DNA of 64,000 bases from Rachicladosporium sp. CCFEE 5018 (GCA_002077045.2 KZ111148.1:1198885-1262884); one strand, 5' to 3'; counted from the stretch's first letter, positions 41,967 to 53,266 are shown. Notes: generated from the sequence alone by a model not told the origin. Program-made: numbers and translations.

Positions 41967-42710
41967 CTAGAGTTGCCATAGCCATGCTGGACCACCCCGA
42001 GCGACTTTACCGAATAGCCAAGATGTCACGAAGTGATTGTATTTGTAGGGATCATTCCCATGGTCGGTACCGATGCAAGGTGTGAAGGCATAGTCGAACA
42101 AGAGCTTGACCATTTCTTCGTGCCGAAGATGACGATAGGCGTGTAGTGATTCCAGGTCAAGCGTTCGCACATAATCCAATCGTCTTTGACAGATCCGTAG
42201 CTCCATTTCGTGATGCACATCCTCCACTCTAGACTGTGCCCTCCCGCTCGTGCGCGCGACACTTCCAGCATCTCCTCTCAGCTGCTCCTGCGGCAGCACT
42301 TCGACAGCTTTCGCAATGACGGCGAATTGATTGAGGACACGCAGACCAGCGACGCAGTGGAATCTCGCATCATCGCCGACCGGGTCCTCAGCGGAGACAA
42401 TAACTAGATCGCTATCTCGTCTCGCGTTGAAGCGTCGACACTCTAGCATAACCGCAGCAAGGTAGTGATATCGCAATGCCTTGAGCCATGTCAGGCAAGC
42501 AGATGCACCCGAATCCGCCGGTAGAGGTCGTCTAGTGAGGAAACCTAGATCGCTGGCAAAGGTTGCCCGCGCGACAGATGCGACAAGTCCGCGGATATGC
42601 CGTATGATCAGGTCATGGGTAGCTCGATCGAGTAGACGGGCGTTCAAAAAGCAGTCGATGTCGAGTCGCGAGATGACCAGTAGGAGGGCATCTTTGGGAA
42701 GGCTGGCCAT
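41967..42710 (-). CDS. F-box-like hypothetical protein
   Basis: Probably an F-box-type protein (substrate adaptor of SCF ubiquitin ligases), judged only from the N-terminus: LPKDALLLVISRLDIDCFLN and ARLLDRATHDLI have the LP..ll..i...L....l...r.v.r spacing of an F-box. 247 residues from the ATG at 42710; the frame extends 16 codons further but starts without ATG. The rest is helical and charged, with no repeats (LRR, WD40) of the usual substrate-binding kind. The end (KYNHFVTSWLFGKVARG) is unremarkable. Moderate support as a gene because it is long, starts at a reasonable ATG and has a plausible N-terminal domain. Confidence 0.55.
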   Translation of the reverse strand: MASLPKDALLLVISRLDIDCFLNARLLDRATHDLIIRHIRGLVASVARATFASDLGFLTRRPLPADSGASACLTWLKALRYHYLAAVMLECRRFNARRDSDLVIVSAEDPVGDDARFHCVAGLRVLNQFAVIAKAVEVLPQEQLRGDAGSVARTSGRAQSRVEDVHHEMELRICQRRLDYVRTLDLESLHAYRHLRHEEMVKLLFDYAFTPCIGTDHGNDPYKYNHFVTSWLFGKVARGGPAWLWQL

Positions 42711-44146
42711 AATGGCTTCGGAAGGTATGGGACACGAGTCACCAAGAAGCTGTGCCACTCAAACCGACTTGGATGAACTGCACTGACGAGGAGCAATGAT
42801 ACGAAGTAACGGTCGTGGAAGCTACAGCTTCAAGTCACACAAGCTGCGTCATTTCATGCGCTCCCCGGGTGTCTTTGCAGAGATATTGTTGCGCTTCTCG
42901 ATGAGGGAAGTAATGTTGAAGAACCGCTGTAGTGGCACGAGATCACTTACAGCACTGCACTACATGTACGGACCTTCGACACGATGGCGGGTCCTGGGGA
43001 TCATCACAGGGCAGTGAGAACCCGCCCTGTTGAGGTGTAGTCACGAAAATGGCAGGTCGCTGTTGATGTGTATTCGCGAAACCCAGGACCTGGCATCAGC
43101 GCGAAGAGCTGTGGTCGTCCACAGGCTGATGATGGATGGTCGTATTGCGGATTCACCCCTGCACAGTCGCACAATAATGATCTCCAGTGGGAAATTGCAC
43201 GGTACCAAAGTCCTACAGTCCCGATCCCGGATGCAGGAAGAATAGATGAGCTTCTGCCGTGTTTCCCACCGCTTCTGGTGGACACTCCGCCGTCGTTCTG
43301 CGATTGCCGTGCTGATGCAATAGTGATGTGGGCTTTGACCGGGTTCACCCTGTGTGAGTATAGGGCGACGAGATGATGAGATGGCGAAAGGATTGGGCGG
43401 CGCCTATCTCAGCCTCCCGCAGCGGCAGAACAAGCATTCGAGCCCTGTCGCGAGATGCTTGTGATTCGCCTGCAAAGAGCGGGTTCCTGGCATTAGCGCT
43501 AGTATAGAGTTAGGGGCTGCATGTGGAGAGCGAGACGCGATGTGATGCTGCTTGAGAAATACGGTTGAAAAGACATTTACGACGGCAAGAGCGATCGGTG
43601 GAAGTGAAGCTGGTGGCATATGTAGATGCTGCTTCCATGGCGACATGACCGTATCGGTGACCATGCAGCCGAGTCATATAGCATGAGATAATCGAGATGA
43701 ATGACATGCGGGAGCAGGGTGAAGCACTAGCTCCGCATCCATGCCTCAGCACGGTCCATGATACCATGCCGTCCCTTCTCGCCCTTCGAGGATGCAGACT
43801 CGCTCACCACTCCGCACCACCACCCTCAGTGCTTCACTTCTGCGCACCCGGTCGACGTTCATTCCTTCACCCAGTCATTCATTGTACCCATTTCAGTCGC
43901 TCATTACTTACTGTACACCACACTCCTTTACGATAATCTCACCGAGCACGCGACGTAGCAGCAGGTCTCCGATCATCCCCGAAGCATTGAAGACTGGACT
44001 GTGTTGCTACGATAAAACGGCCGACCAAAGTCAGCAACACAGATTGAGTGAAGACTCCCTTCGACAAGCACGACAGCAAAGGTTATATGCAGTGGCAGTA
44101 TTCACTCATCACACAACCGTGTCTCGCGTCCCGAGACACCCGCACC
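42711..44146. other. Divergent intergenic region, F-box-like / membrane-protein gene
   Basis: 1.44 kb with no supported gene. It contains two overlapping inverted repeats around 42987-43030 (listed) and, before the plus-strand gene, a C/T-rich stretch (about 43760-43960) typical of fungal promoters. Confidence 0.45.
42987..43030. repeat. Two overlapping, mutually exclusive inverted repeats
   Basis: GGCGGGT (42987-42993) pairs with ACCCGCC (43020-43026), and ACAGGGC (43006-43012) pairs with GCCCTGT (43024-43030). The right arms overlap, so only one hairpin can form at a time. Seven-base stems are short and may be chance. Confidence 0.3.
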
Positions 44147-46282
44147 ATGAAACTGGGTCTGCTGGCCGATGCTACTTCACAATGGAACAGAGTACAAGAA
44201 CGCGGGATTGAGCATGTCGCTGGAGATGTGGCGACGTCTGTTCACAACATGGTCACGCGCACAATCATCGCGAGAGAGACAAGCAGCTGCAATCCAAAAG
44301 ACACTGCTTCGGGATGTCAGACGCCAGCCAGTCTGGCCAACACCCAGACCATTGCTATTGCCCTTGGCGCTGGGTACGTGTGCGCGATTCGCGATACGTT
44401 TGACGCACACTAATATCAGTGTAGTATTCCCCTCCTGTGCGCACTCGCTGTCATGGTCTGGCTGCACCAACGGCATGTGAAGAAGCAAAAGATCGAAGAC
44501 GCTAATGACCCACACAAGTCGCTTGACTTCGGCATGATGGACGCCCAGCCAGCGCAGTCGAAGTGGGCCAAGCAACGGAAGGGCGTCCCTGAGATGAAGG
44601 TCACCGATACCAGCAATGGTGCTGTGAGACCAGACATGAAGTCACGACAGCTCTCCATGGACATGAGTTTGGGAAACCCATACCTATTGCCAGCCGAAGT
44701 AAGCAACTCGCGAGGCTCGATTCACAGCATGTCCCGCTCATTCAACAGCGACAACGACCCATACCGCCCGGTCACGATGCTGAAGAGCGAGATCGGACCG
44801 AATGGAGCGTTCCCAGGCTTTGCACGCCAGTACAATGACAAGTCTTCGACTTACTCGTCTGCTGCCACGAGTGTGCAATCTGGCAATGAGCAGTCTGGCC
44901 TGATCAAGAATGCGCAAAGGATGTCTCAGTCATACCCGAAACGCGGACAATCCCAATCACCACACGATTCGCTGAGCTCTGGTGAGCAACCACCACGCCA
45001 GATGCACAGCCAGGCAAAGAGTGGTCCGCCCAGTAGGAAACCCAGCCAAGGTTCTGACGCGCCATTACCCAGCATTCAGGAACCAGGCCGGGCATTAGAC
45101 ACATTTACACCACCTCCGCCACCGCCTCCGCCTACGGAGAAGCCGTCTGCAGCACGACCTCCGCGAACGTCCTCAAATGCTGCGTCCGCTCGATCCGCGT
45201 CGTTACCGCCTCGCAAAGACTCTGCTCCTACCCGCAAGCCCGTCACGTCTCCAATCGCGACCAGCGAGGCGTTCAAGCAAACTGCTCCCACGCTCCCACA
45301 GATCAGCATACCAACATCAGAGTACGACATTGACCCATCCTTTATTCACGTCAATCCGCCAGCAGCGGAGGTTCCAGCTGCTGTGCCTCGTCTTGCACGA
45401 CCGCAGATGCCACAGAACCGCCTCTCAGTCATGGGCACCAGGCCGCTACCTTCTGATCTCCCGGAGGACAACCCGGAGATCCGCGCGAATAGGATTCGCT
45501 CGTTCTACAAAGAGTACTTCGATGACAAGAAAGGTGCGCCGGCTGCTCAGTACCAGGAGGACGTTGACCCGGCATACCTCGACGGCGCAATTTACGACCC
45601 CAGCACTGGAGGCTTCATCAGCACGCAGCGACCTTTCGCTCAGCCAGTCGGAAGGAGAGCCATGACGCCACCACCGCGCGAGGCTCGCACGCCCATCGGA
45701 TCTGACTCCTACAGCCCGCATCGCCGCCACCAGTCGACTCAGTCTGCTCGTCCAGGACCCCGTGGCCGTGCACAGTCGATGCCGAAGAAGCGAATGCCGC
45801 CTCCTCAGCCGCTGAAGTCGCTACCAACTCCCCATCTGCTCAAAGACGATACGGCAATTTTCAATGCTGATGACTTCGCGCCTCCCACCACATACAGGGA
45901 CAGACAAGCCGGTCGAACTCCCGACAGCCCACGTGGTGGCTCCCGTCCTTACAGCCCTGTCGTCGCTGCTCACAACCCGCTTGCAAGCGCATTCGACGAG
46001 CTAAGTCCTATGCCATCTCCGCACCTGCTTCGCAACTCGAGCACTTTCACCGCGCTTGACTTCGCAGTGCCGCCGCGTTTCCGAGGACAAGACGGTGCAA
46101 GTGATGCTGGATCCATTCGCTCTAACAAGTCGAGTCTTTCCGCTGCTCAGCAGAGCGCCATCCGCTCGGGTGCATACCGTGTTTCTCGTCTGCCAACCGA
46201 CATGGTCGCGTCGAAGAACGACCTCGCTACACAGCTCAAGCCCAGCTGGGACATGAGACGTGGCGACAACATCATGGGCTAG
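44147..46282 (+). CDS. Fungal single-pass membrane protein with long disordered cytoplasmic tail
   Basis: Function unknown. Two exons: 44147-44373 and 44425-46282 (51-base intron GTACGT...GTGTAG), giving 694 residues. A short N-terminal ectodomain with two Cys (SSCNPKDTASGCQ) precedes one membrane segment made by the splice: TQTIAIALGA-GIPLLCALAVMVWL. A basic stop-transfer stretch (HQRHVKKQK) and the motif EDANDPHKSLDFGM follow, a pattern I have seen in other filamentous-fungal membrane proteins. The tail is Ser/Pro-rich with a polyproline run (about residues 300-310) and one ordered island, ANRIRSFYKEYFDD. Short repeats of the type PSPHLLRNSSTFTALDF / PTPHLLKDDTAIFNADDF occur near the end. 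It could be a cell-surface or septum-related adaptor; this is inference. Confidence 0.75.
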
Positions 46283-46715
46283 ACATGCGCCAGCCTCGGT
46301 ACAGCACTGCTTTCAGCTTCACGAACTTACAAACGACAAGGACCGGCTACTATATCGTCTTCTGGCCACCTCCAACTTCTGGTGGCACTAGCGTTCACGC
46401 AGCTCGACACTGCACATACTGGTCGTGTGCACTGTACAGGCTGCTATGACATCTTTCTCTGCATAGCCTCTCCATGAATGCAGGCGAGCTCGGTTCTCGC
46501 ATTGCAATACTCAAAAGGATGGGTCTTTGGCGCTGTAATACATAGATAGGTTGCTAATGTTTTCGTGTATCATAGGCCGGCGCGCCTCTTAGCTGTCGTT
46601 CGTCATTTGGCGAGAGATAAAGCTCTGGTATGGGTGTACATATTCGGCAGCAGCATAAAGCATTTGGTGACATGAACAGAATTATCTCACTTTGAGTTTT
46701 CACGCAACAGAAGGC
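46283..46715. other. Convergent intergenic region
   Basis: 433 bases between converging genes; 3' UTRs only. Confidence 0.45.
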
Positions 46716-47684
46716 TCACCCCATCTTCGACCCTCTAGCATCCTCATCGTACAGTCCAGCACTCTCCACCCACCTCGCCACTCCCTCCGTACACAGTCCC
46801 TTCACAACATCCCACTCCCCTGCTTTCGCAGCTTTGCGGATCTTCGTACTACTAACCTCCGCCCGCTCGTTCGCCTCAACGACCTCTACCTGCCTCGCCC
46901 ACTCTCGCTTGCCGCCCTCCGCCTCCAATTCACCGTCACCTAATCGAGCGAGCCAAGCCCGCTGATCAGCCACGGAACCGAACTGCGGATCTGGTCGCAG
47001 AGTCACGCGCAGAGAGTGGCCCGCTGTGAAGTAGGGTTGCAGAGCTGAGAGGGGAGGGGAGAAGGAGGGGTAGTACTTTGGGGCGAAGAAGCGGGTGGCT
47101 GTGTCGAAGCCTATTAGGTGGATGTGCTTGCAGCTCTCACCATCAGGTCTCCGAGGGTAGTAAGCGTCTGGGCTGGAGGAGTCGGCGTCTATGGCGGCGG
47201 ATTTGTCGGTGTAGTATGGTGCGGTTGTTACACCGATATCGATCGAGGGGATCGAGAAGTCGTGTGAAGTAGTTGAGGAGAGGAGATTGGAGAGAATGTC
47301 CGAGGCGAAGATGGTCATCAATGTTAGTCTTTGATCGAAGGATGCTGCTGATGGAGCTTTGTCGGCGTTCTGGGTGCTGAAGAGGAGGAGGAGTCGAAGA
47401 GGCGTTAGGAACTTCGAGCTGTTCGAAGACTGTAAAGCGGACTCGACGAGCGTTTGATGGGCTATGCTTGGAGGATTGAAAGAGGAGTCGAGGATGAAGA
47501 GGGTTCTCGGCGAGTCTGAACGAGCGACTGGGGCTGGCGGTTGGGGTTTGGTCGGATCCGAAGGGTTGATCGTTTGAAGAACGCGAAACTTGGATGAGGA
47601 CGATTGGAACTCCTTAAGTGTCTTGTCTAGATTGGTCGCCAAAGCCTTGTAGGTCCGTTGGAATGCCATGTCGTCGTCTGACAT
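46716..47684 (-). CDS. POF1: NMN adenylyltransferase-like protein (Pof1 type)
   Basis: Nucleotidyltransferase-fold protein similar to yeast Pof1 (YCL047C) and NMNAT, which couples NMN and ATP to NAD. 322 residues, single exon, ATG at 47684. The nucleotide-binding strand reads LFILDSSFNPPSIAHQTL: compared with the canonical GSFNPxHxGH the first His is replaced and the second His is kept (IAH). IHLIGFDTATRFFAPKYY corresponds to the GxD substrate loop. The C-terminal ATP motif ISSTxxR appears as EVSSTKIRKAAKAGEW. Loss of the first His is usual in the Pof1 branch, so real NMNAT activity is uncertain. Confidence 0.82.
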   Translation of the reverse strand: MSDDDMAFQRTYKALATNLDKTLKEFQSSSSKFRVLQTINPSDPTKPQPPAPVARSDSPRTLFILDSSFNPPSIAHQTLVESALQSSNSSKFLTPLRLLLLFSTQNADKAPSAASFDQRLTLMTIFASDILSNLLSSTTSHDFSIPSIDIGVTTAPYYTDKSAAIDADSSSPDAYYPRRPDGESCKHIHLIGFDTATRFFAPKYYPSFSPPLSALQPYFTAGHSLRVTLRPDPQFGSVADQRAWLARLGDGELEAEGGKREWARQVEVVEANERAEVSSTKIRKAAKAGEWDVVKGLCTEGVARWVESAGLYDEDARGSKMG

Positions 47685-48013
47685 TGTGTCTTCGACCAGG
47701 ATGTCCGAGTGTGGTCGAGATGGGATGTGCCACTTTGCCTCCTACGCAGCTACACAATCTGCAGAGACTCGGACGGAATCATTTCTAAACTAGTCATCGA
47801 ATGCTTGGAACGGGCTTGCTCAGTCCTTGCCGTCGCTGTTGAAGCCGTGTCCGGTTCAACTATTGCCGTCGTTCATGTCGCTGCACATATCATCATGCTC
47901 GGTACGAAGTCTACGCACAGCTCAATCCCTCGCTGTCTCACACCACATCCTCGAGCTACGGGCCTCAAGAGATCATTGAAACTTGTGCTTGCGTCGCTCC
48001 ATCACCACGAATC
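47685..48013. promoter_or_regulatory. Divergent promoter region, POF1-like / complex I gene
   Basis: 329 bases between opposite starts; no specific site named. Confidence 0.4.
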
Positions 48014-48709
48014 ATGGCATCTGCTGGGAAGGCTGTGAAGTCAGCCGCCTCGGCTGCAGGTCGCGATGCGCAGTGGAAGGTTCGTAACACCCAGCAGCGA
48101 GCTCTCTTCAGTGCTAGCATTGACAACCGATACAGAAGTACACAGTCCAGCCCACAGGGATATACGCGCGTATCAACAACTTCTTCGCCATCGACTCGAA
48201 GCGCTCGACTGGTATACCCATGAACCCACAATTCCGCAACCCAACACCCGGCGGCAACGACCCAGCACTCCACGATGACAAGGTCACGGTCCCAGCAGGG
48301 GATATCGCGGAGAACCCATACTGGAAGCGCGATGTGCGACGTCAGTACCCTCAGCTGTCGGTGGTTAGGCAGCCGGACGTAGTCGCACTCTTGTCAGTGG
48401 GCTCAGCAGCTGCACCGAAGGAGGATGTGCTTCAGATTGGAGATGCAGGGAGCAAGCAGCTTGTGGCACTGAAGGAGGAGGGTGAGAAAGGCTTGAGTGC
48501 GTTCTTTGAGAAGGAGAAGGGTATGGCGAAGGGAGTGTTAGGTGCCGACGGGCTGCCGCCAAAGCCAGCCTCCCGCCATCTGCAAGGGAAGCGGTACACA
48601 TTGCCAGGGCGAGCGGACCAGGCATACTCGGATGCGTACGTCGCCTCCTTCCCAGGACTCATCTCCGCGCTAACAACATTGCAGATATCCGTGCAGGGTC
48701 TTCGTATAG
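48014..48709 (+). CDS. NADH:ubiquinone oxidoreductase 21.3 kDa subunit (fungal complex I)
   Basis: Accessory subunit of respiratory complex I in the inner mitochondrial membrane. Three exons: 48014-48079, 48136-48635 and 48685-48709, giving 196 residues. Exon 1 (MASAGKAVKSAASAAG) joins KYTVQPTGIYARINNFFAID, then SKRSTGIPMNPQFRNPTPGG. Conserved core: VPAGDIAENPYWKRDVRRQY, LSVVRQPDVVALLSVGS. The last exon is 25 bases and supplies the conserved end AYPCRVFV; reading through the intron would replace it. Intron 1 has a GTTCGT donor, weaker than usual. The subunit name follows the Neurospora 21.3 kDa protein as I remember it. Confidence 0.85.
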
Positions 48710-48982
48710 GGCATAGTCAATACCCAAGTGTACATATTGATCTGACATGTAGAGACCTTTTGCTTACTACCTAGTATCGAGTGTGGACGCGGTTTGAATG
48801 AGGTGGCAAGTCTCATGTATAGCCTGCCTGTCATGTGCAACGCGAAGGAAGTATAGCCGGAGCAGGAAAGCACGACTTCTCGAATGGGCAATATTCGACT
48901 TCATCTCAAGTGAGCACCCTCACCTTTACCGCCACATATCTGAAGAATTACAACCTTCGACAGAGTATGCCTCCTCGCAGTC

Positions 48983-51236
48983 ATGGGTGACACGGCTGTA
49001 GTGCACGATCTGGACGTCCTCGAGATCGTGTTCAGCTGTGGTATCTGCCAAGCCACTGTATCTGAAGTCTATGCAAGTCGAGAGAGCAACAAGGGCTTTC
49101 ACAGCAATTCTGGCGACGACGATGGCGTCGTCACTCGGATGTGGATTGCTGACTGCACGCATCTTTTCTGCGGGAAGCATCTGCTAGGAGGCGGTATGAG
49201 ATGATGAGCCCCGCGAAGAGCTGCCCGAGACTGACGCGCATTATAGCGGCACCGTTCCATCGGCAAGATGCGCAACCTGAAGTTCCCTGTCCACAGTGCA
49301 TCCTCGATGTCCACGACGACAGCCCTCGAAAACTGTATGGTATCAGAGGGTTTCAGGCTGGCGAGCATGACCCAATGATACCTAGCAAGTGGTTCAAATG
49401 CCCGCCTGTTGAGATTGAAGCGTCATCGACTGGGATGGAAGCAGTGAGAGTAGGTCTGAGATCGATTCATTGCGTGGACAATTGCTGATCGCCAATCAGT
49501 TCCAATATGTAGCACTTGCGCGCTTCGCGCAGAAGATACACGCTCGATGTCAAGTTGCCGAGCACTTGCAAGCGGTGACTGAGGCGGCACATGCTGGCGA
49601 GCTGGAACAAAGGAAGCACGCTGAGGCGGAGATGCAGCGCATTAAGCGTGAAGCCGCCCTGACGAGGTCAACTCACGAGAAGGACTTGGCGCAACTGCGG
49701 AAGTGGCAGAAACGAGAAGCAGTGATCAATCACTACCTTGGCATTGTTCCTCAGATGGCCGAGTGAGATCCTTTGCCCCTGTCTCGACCTGCACAAGCTG
49801 ACTGCGACAGGGATCTATCGCAGATGCGAGCGCAGCTCGCCGACTTTGGCTATCTTGTCTCTATACGCGACTATCAGTACCGAGACGACGTCCATCATGA
49901 GGTCAAGGAGGCAACTCATCTGAGTACGCAGCAAGATGCTGTGGAGGGCGGTAGATTTCCGTCAAGTTCTACCACCGCAGGTATGTTACTTTTGGATGCA
50001 CAGTCGGATCACTCATTGATATGGGTTCTAGTGGGTGACCCACCGCCCAACACCTACACAAATCGCCAGCACCCCATGAAACAGGGTCTCACGCAGCCAA
50101 AAGACGCCCGACCTTTCAATGGCCCAGGCAAACAGCGCACGAGCAGCCGCGATCTTATGCCACCTCCATTATCGAAGCCAACTCGCAGGTTGGTAGCTCG
50201 AGATGAGCGCGGAGCTCCTGCTTCGAGTCAGCCCGAGCCTGTGCAGATGCGGCACAGTATTCCACATATCATACATGGAAGGCCTACCTACGAAGTGGCG
50301 CCTGCTGCCTTCCCCGCCCCTGCGACGCAGAGGTCCCGCAGACACGTATCCGAGCATGCAGCATACACTACACAGACGCTGATCGGCGACACACGATACG
50401 ACGAGCCGATGCAGATCACCCCGGCGGCACAACCGAGTCAGCCATGGGACATTCGTGACAGTAGAGCACGTCGGTATCTAGATCCCACCGCTAGCGAACG
50501 CCTTAACGCCGGTCGATCTTCGCGAATTCGCCACTATGATTCAGTATATGGGAGTGCAGCAGCACAGCAAGCTACGCAAGCCCGTGAGCCCATGCACGTG
50601 TTCTCGAGACAAGTACCATATGCAGGACCACCAATTACTTCGCCGGATACATACGCTACACCGCAGCGACCCGATCGACCGCCTCAGTCGTCTGTAACTA
50701 GTCCGTTCTTTCACCGTGGAGGCGTGCCATCCTCTGACGCTGCCATGGATGTACGCGCGTCGTCGCGACAGAGCTTGGTCGGTCCGCGTCAGCCAATGTA
50801 CCAAAGCCGTCCCCAGCTAATACCACATTGGCGAGGTGGACAGCGAGTCAACTCTACCAGCTATGGTCGACCGCCAGATAGTACGAGTCAATCGAGCAAT
50901 ATTCGGTCGACGAGGGATCTGCAGTCAGACTATCATCACGATCAACGGGACAACAGTGAATCATGGCGACCTCCGGAATCTGATATCGGTGACGTGCGAG
51001 CTGCGAGCCATCGATCCCACGTTGCTGGTACGCACCATGGAACAGCAGCGTCGCGCAGCAGAATCACATTAGCACCTTCGTCATCCCAGATCAGTGACGT
51101 AGGGCTGTCGCAGATCCGCGGCGTGCCCAGCACCTTCGCCCAACCGTCACGTTATGAGCACACTCAGCCCCGCGCAGGCTTCCAGTCATCGCGTGGCTTG
51201 TTCACTGCGAACGGGAGGAGGAGCGTCCGGCGGTAG
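48983..51236 (+). CDS. RING-like zinc-finger and coiled-coil protein
   Basis: Conserved fungal protein of unknown role. Five exons: 48983-49193, 49247-49449, 49500-49762, 49811-49980 and 50032-51236, giving 683 residues. The N-terminal zinc-binding module reads FSCGICQATV ... DCTHLFCGKHL ... VPCPQC, a RING-like Cys/His order (CxxC, CxHxxCxxH, CxxC) with a long insert. Across exon 1/2 come APFHRQD and KLYGIRGFQAGEHDPMIPSKW. A coiled coil of ~90 residues follows (AEHLQAVTEAAHAGELEQRK; HAEAEMQRIKREAALTRSTH). The C-terminal ~390 residues are disordered, Arg/Ser/Pro/Gln-rich. The layout (RING, coiled coil, Ser-rich tail) recalls the Zip3/HEI10 class of meiotic SUMO/ubiquitin ligases, but the zinc module differs and this is only an analogy. 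Confidence 0.78.
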
Positions 51237-51639
51237 TCGAGATGCAAGTGCGTGCTGTGAGCAACGAAGTCGGGGCGGAGAACCGATCAGTCATGGCCTT
51301 GCTTGATAAACGTGGCTGCAACATCAGCTCAATGGATTGCTTGGTCATACGCCGACAACTGGGCATTGATATGCACTACAAGTAGCTGAACAGACTAATT
51401 TCGCTCCAGCAATAAGTGGTCGGTCTTGGCTTCGTGTAGAACATAGAGACCCACTTGCTGACATCATTGTACCGTTTACAGAGTTCACCTAGAGTTCGTA
51501 CAATATAAAACAGACAACACGCGAGTTCAACGTTCGAGTGCACTATAGTCTTGTATTTACGCTGCTTGACGTGCTCCATGAGCAGAGAGGACAGAAATCT
51601 TACACACCATTCCAATCAATTCCTGATCCAGCAGTTACC
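51237..51639. promoter_or_regulatory. Intergenic region and SDR promoter
   Basis: 403 bases between two plus-strand genes; contains the TATA-like element at 51504 and nothing else recognised. Confidence 0.4.
51504..51510 (+). promoter_or_regulatory. TATA-like element TATAAAA
   Basis: TATAAAA about 130 bases before the ATG of the SDR gene, a plausible distance for a fungal core promoter with a short leader. No transcript start is known. Confidence 0.4.
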
Positions 51640-52686
51640 ATGTCTCGCCCTACAGCTAGTCGTTCACAGTCTACGAATTGGGCTGGTGGAGCAGGATCTC
51701 GCATACTCGAAGGCAAGCTCGCAGTGATCACGGGAGCCTCTCGCGGAATCGGCGCAGCGACATGCGAGAATCTGGCAGCCAAAGGTGCTTCACTGGTCAT
51801 GAACTATACAAGCGACTCCTCGGCCGAGAAGACTGCAGCATTGGCGAAGAAACTCGAAGAGGCCCATGGCATTCGATGCCTACCTGTCCAGGCAGATATG
51901 GGCACCGAGAAAGGCCCTGCTCACTTGATCGAGATCGCCTCGAACAATTTCTCGCATCCAAAGACGAAGAAGTTCCAAATCGATATACTTGTCAATAATG
52001 CTGGAGTCGCAAGCAATCGACTCGTCGAAGAGTGCGATGCTGAGGACTTCGCGCAGCTGTATAATGTCAATGTAAGGGGGCCGCTATTGCTGATGAAGGC
52101 TGCGATTCCGTACTTCCCTCATGATCGGAGTGGCAGGGTTGTCAATGTATCGAGTGTGAGCGCGAGCCTGGGATTCGCAAAGCAATCTGTGTAAGTCGGT
52201 GGCATTTCGTCGATCATAGCCGACGCGTCGAATGTTCGTTCTACCGATTGATGCATTGTGGCTGACTCACGTTAGATACGGCGGCACGAAAGCTGCATTA
52301 GAAGCCATGACACGGACTTGGGCACGTGAGCTAGCCGAAAGAGCAACTGTCAATGCCGTCAACCCAGGACCGGTCGCAACCGACATGTACAGCGGTACTA
52401 CGCGGGAGTTCCAGGAGCAGATGAGTCACTGGACCATTAATACGCCTCTGGCTGCTGTCAGGCCTGGTATCGATCGGGAGAAGTTCGTTGAAGACGCCAG
52501 CTTCGCAGGAGGAAGACCTGTGAGTTCAACCTCGGGTGATAGATCATTCTGATACAAGCTGACGGAGTTGCACAGGCATACGAGTCGGACATTGCTGGCA
52601 CTATCGCCATGCTCTGCACGCCCGACTCAGGATGGTGTACCGGCAGCGTAATCTGTGCGAACGGAGGCTTCAAATTCAGCACGTAG
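51640..52686 (+). CDS. Short-chain dehydrogenase/reductase
   Basis: Classical SDR, NAD(P)-dependent oxidoreductase of the FabG-like group. Three exons: 51640-52190, 52276-52519 and 52576-52686, giving 301 residues. ATG at 51640 in an ACCATG context. Motifs: cofactor loop TGASRGIG, ILVNNAGVAS, the Ser in VVNVSSVSASLG and the catalytic YxxxK as YGGTK, which begins right after intron 1. PGPVATDMYSG and the C-terminal GSVICANGGFKFST are standard. An N-terminal extension of ~20 residues is Ser-rich. The absence of a clear charged residue after the first Gly motif leaves cofactor choice open. It is followed, on the same strand 580 bases on, by an FAD monooxygenase. Confidence 0.9.
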
Positions 52687-53266
52687 AAAGCCATGGGTCT
52701 TATGCAACACTCGTGGTTGAGCATGGCCTGACTACGCCGAGCCATATGGATTCGGGCGGTGAGAAGGATCGGACGCGTCAGGCCAGTGTGAAATGCGACA
52801 ATAGTTGTACCAGCGTGTGGACAGCATCGGTGAAATGCGACAGAGGAACGAAGCCTGTCAAGGCCAGCTGGCATATGGATCCGCTGTTGTCGTACTTGGC
52901 AATCGTTTGCGAGAAGGCATGTTGGTAGTACGTCACACAGCCAGTCACCCTGCAGCTTTCTGCTCGACCGGCTACCCTTCGCCGTACCCGACATTCATGA
53001 AGGTTTCATCTTCTCTCACCACCCAGACCATTGTGACTACTTTCCTCGCGGATGTGGTTATCGCCAGGGCTTTCACGGAGCCTCCAGCTCCCGTCCCACA
53101 AGGTTACCTTCGCAATACGTCGTTACTGAAAGCATAGCGTGAGCCAGTGAAGTCGACGGTCCGATGAGGTCGGTAGGTCTGTACAAAACCCTCGACAATC
53201 CCTAGTAAATGATCGCATCCTCATCTCATCGGTTCCATCAAACGTGATCACAACAACACCTTTACC
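52687..53266. promoter_or_regulatory. Intergenic region between SDR and FAD monooxygenase
   Basis: 580 bases containing a 13-base direct repeat and no gene. Presumed 3' UTR and promoter. Confidence 0.4.
52788..52842. repeat. 13-base direct repeat GTGAAATGCGACA
   Basis: Identical copies at 52788-52800 and 52830-52842, 42 bases apart start to start. It could be a small duplication or a paired binding site upstream of the monooxygenase. Confidence 0.45.

Noticed and set aside
43004..43767. Several 80-114 codon minus-strand ORFs between the F-box-like and membrane-protein genes
   Set aside because: Mutually overlapping, no conserved pattern, one contains an internal tandem-like repeat (REYTSTA/FRDYTSTG) that looks accidental.
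52458..52994. 178-codon minus-strand ORF after the SDR gene
   Set aside because: Overlaps the last SDR exons in antisense and shows no recognisable motif.
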